The position numbers and the translations under genes were made by a program. DNA of 64,000 nucleotides from Chryseobacterium sp. KLBC 52. Lineage in GTDB: Bacteria; Bacteroidota; Bacteroidia; Flavobacteriales; Weeksellaceae. The DNA lies in contig NZ_QDFZ01000003.1 in assembly GCF_003347605.1 (NCBI RefSeq), forward strand, positions 1 to 64,000. The letters are read 5' to 3'. This document shows positions 63,417-64,000 of this stretch, in pieces. Position 1 is the stretch's first letter. Each line of letters starts with the position of its first letter. Below the pieces are notes generated by a model. It saw only the letters and a program-made list of their open reading frames with translations, was not told where the DNA came from and searched no databases.

Positions 63417-64000
63417 CTGCATTCTTTTTTAACGCAAAGCTTTTTATTATTTTGCTTTTGTCATTCTGACGAAGGAAGAATCTCTTATTTGCATTCAATA
63501 ACGCGAGATTCTTCATTACATTTCATTTCATTCAGAATGACAATTGTAGTGCAGATTCCTTACAAATACACCTATAATAATGAAGCTTCATCAACGATAA
63601 CGCCATAACCTTTGCACACTTATAATGTGGTATTATAATTATTAAACTTTGCGTTTAAATCTTATTCCAATTTTTACATCATTCTTCAGTTTTGGATTTC
63701 CGAAACACACAAAAGTTTACAAATATGCAACTTTTGTTTTTCTGTTTTCTTCCAAGATGAACGAAATATGAACTAAAACAGACCAATTTTCAACTGATTT
63801 GAGTTCCTTTTATTATTAGGAAATATTTACTAAAAACGTTGAAACAGTCACTTTAAAGCTTGTTTTATCGAATTCTCAAAGGTTAACTTCTATTGGTTTT
63901 AAAGTAAAAAAAGCGTAACAAACATGGTTTATTTGTTAAACAATACTTAATACAAAATATTTATATATATTAAAATTATTAGCGTGATTTGCATAAAAAA
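63417..64000. repeat. Gene-free tail with palindromic repeat
   Basis: No gene is supported. An outer pair of words, AACGCAAAG (63431-63439) and CTTTGCGTT (63647-63655), frames a palindrome: left GTCATTCTGAC and GAAGAATCTC (63460-63484), right GAGATTCTTC (63505-63514) and CAGAATGAC (63533-63541). This is the same end-word family as 53009-53178. Beyond 63660 the DNA is AT-rich with nothing recognised, except a possible promoter-like AT run at the very end. Confidence 0.55.

Noticed and set aside
1-64000. tRNA, rRNA and integrase/transposase genes
   Set aside because: No rRNA-like or cloverleaf-like segment, nor a transposase or integrase ORF, was recognised by eye. Short tRNAs could be missed without a dedicated search.

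Overview
The window is AT-rich and looks like the chromosome of a Flavobacteriia member, most likely Chryseobacterium or a close Weeksellaceae relative (inferred from gene content, not from a marker-gene search). The clues are: proteins with type IX secretion (T9SS) sorting tails; TAnnTTTG-type -7 boxes and few Shine-Dalgarno sequences; a Bacteroidota-style division/wall (dcw) cluster; a MurE with the meso-DAP signature; a SecA without the zinc tail; and many short degenerate repeats between genes. No rRNA, tRNA, CRISPR array, integrase or transposase was recognised.

Layout. 1-858 is gene-free repeat-rich DNA. 859-5508 holds a radical SAM protein, two small unknowns and a large AsmA-like protein. 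5714-11834 is an envelope redox cluster: a T9SS-tailed protein, two Omp28-like proteins with thioredoxin-type CxxC motifs (one T9SS-secreted, one a lipoprotein), and divergently a TlpA-like thioredoxin with an outer-membrane barrel-like protein. 11940-17410 carries a DUF2797 protein, a sugar-nucleotide epimerase, a DUF2795 protein and secA. 17562-24356 is an iron-uptake block of two TonB-dependent receptors, each followed by a PepSY membrane protein. 24436-26551 has a ROK kinase and msrA separated by a repeat-rich spacer.

26762-30555 contains a one-TM protein of unknown function, a small secreted-peptide-like ORF, a TPR sensor kinase with a lipoprotein signal, and its response regulator. The same palindrome, ATTACGG-N4-CCGTAA, occurs on both sides of this block. 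30689-32578 (minus) encodes an ElaA-like acetyltransferase, EngB and an alpha/beta hydrolase.

32803-50516 is the dcw cluster: mraZ, rsmH, ftsL, ftsI, murE, mraY, murD, ftsW, murG, murC, ftsQ, ftsA, ftsZ, then a YqeY gene. A three-repeat MraZ-type operator precedes mraZ. Between murC and ftsQ lies an insertion of about 0.7 kb: a frameshifted GxxExxY nuclease-like gene bounded by three copies of a roughly 60-70 bp repeat. The spacers of the cluster also carry several repeat families.

50969-63416 holds a bacilliredoxin, a GH3-family protein, a minus-strand run mutL-rhomboid-two EEP phosphatases-two lipoproteins, a YoaK-type membrane protein with a Usp-like protein, an OmpR-type two-component system, and a divergent XRE-cupin regulator. 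The last 0.6 kb is gene-free with palindromic repeats.

The strongest candidates for something not yet described are the repeat-bounded GxxExxY element inside the dcw cluster, the peptide/TPR-kinase/regulator cassette with its paired palindromes, and the Omp28-TlpA-barrel redox cluster. All three are hypotheses from sequence reading alone.
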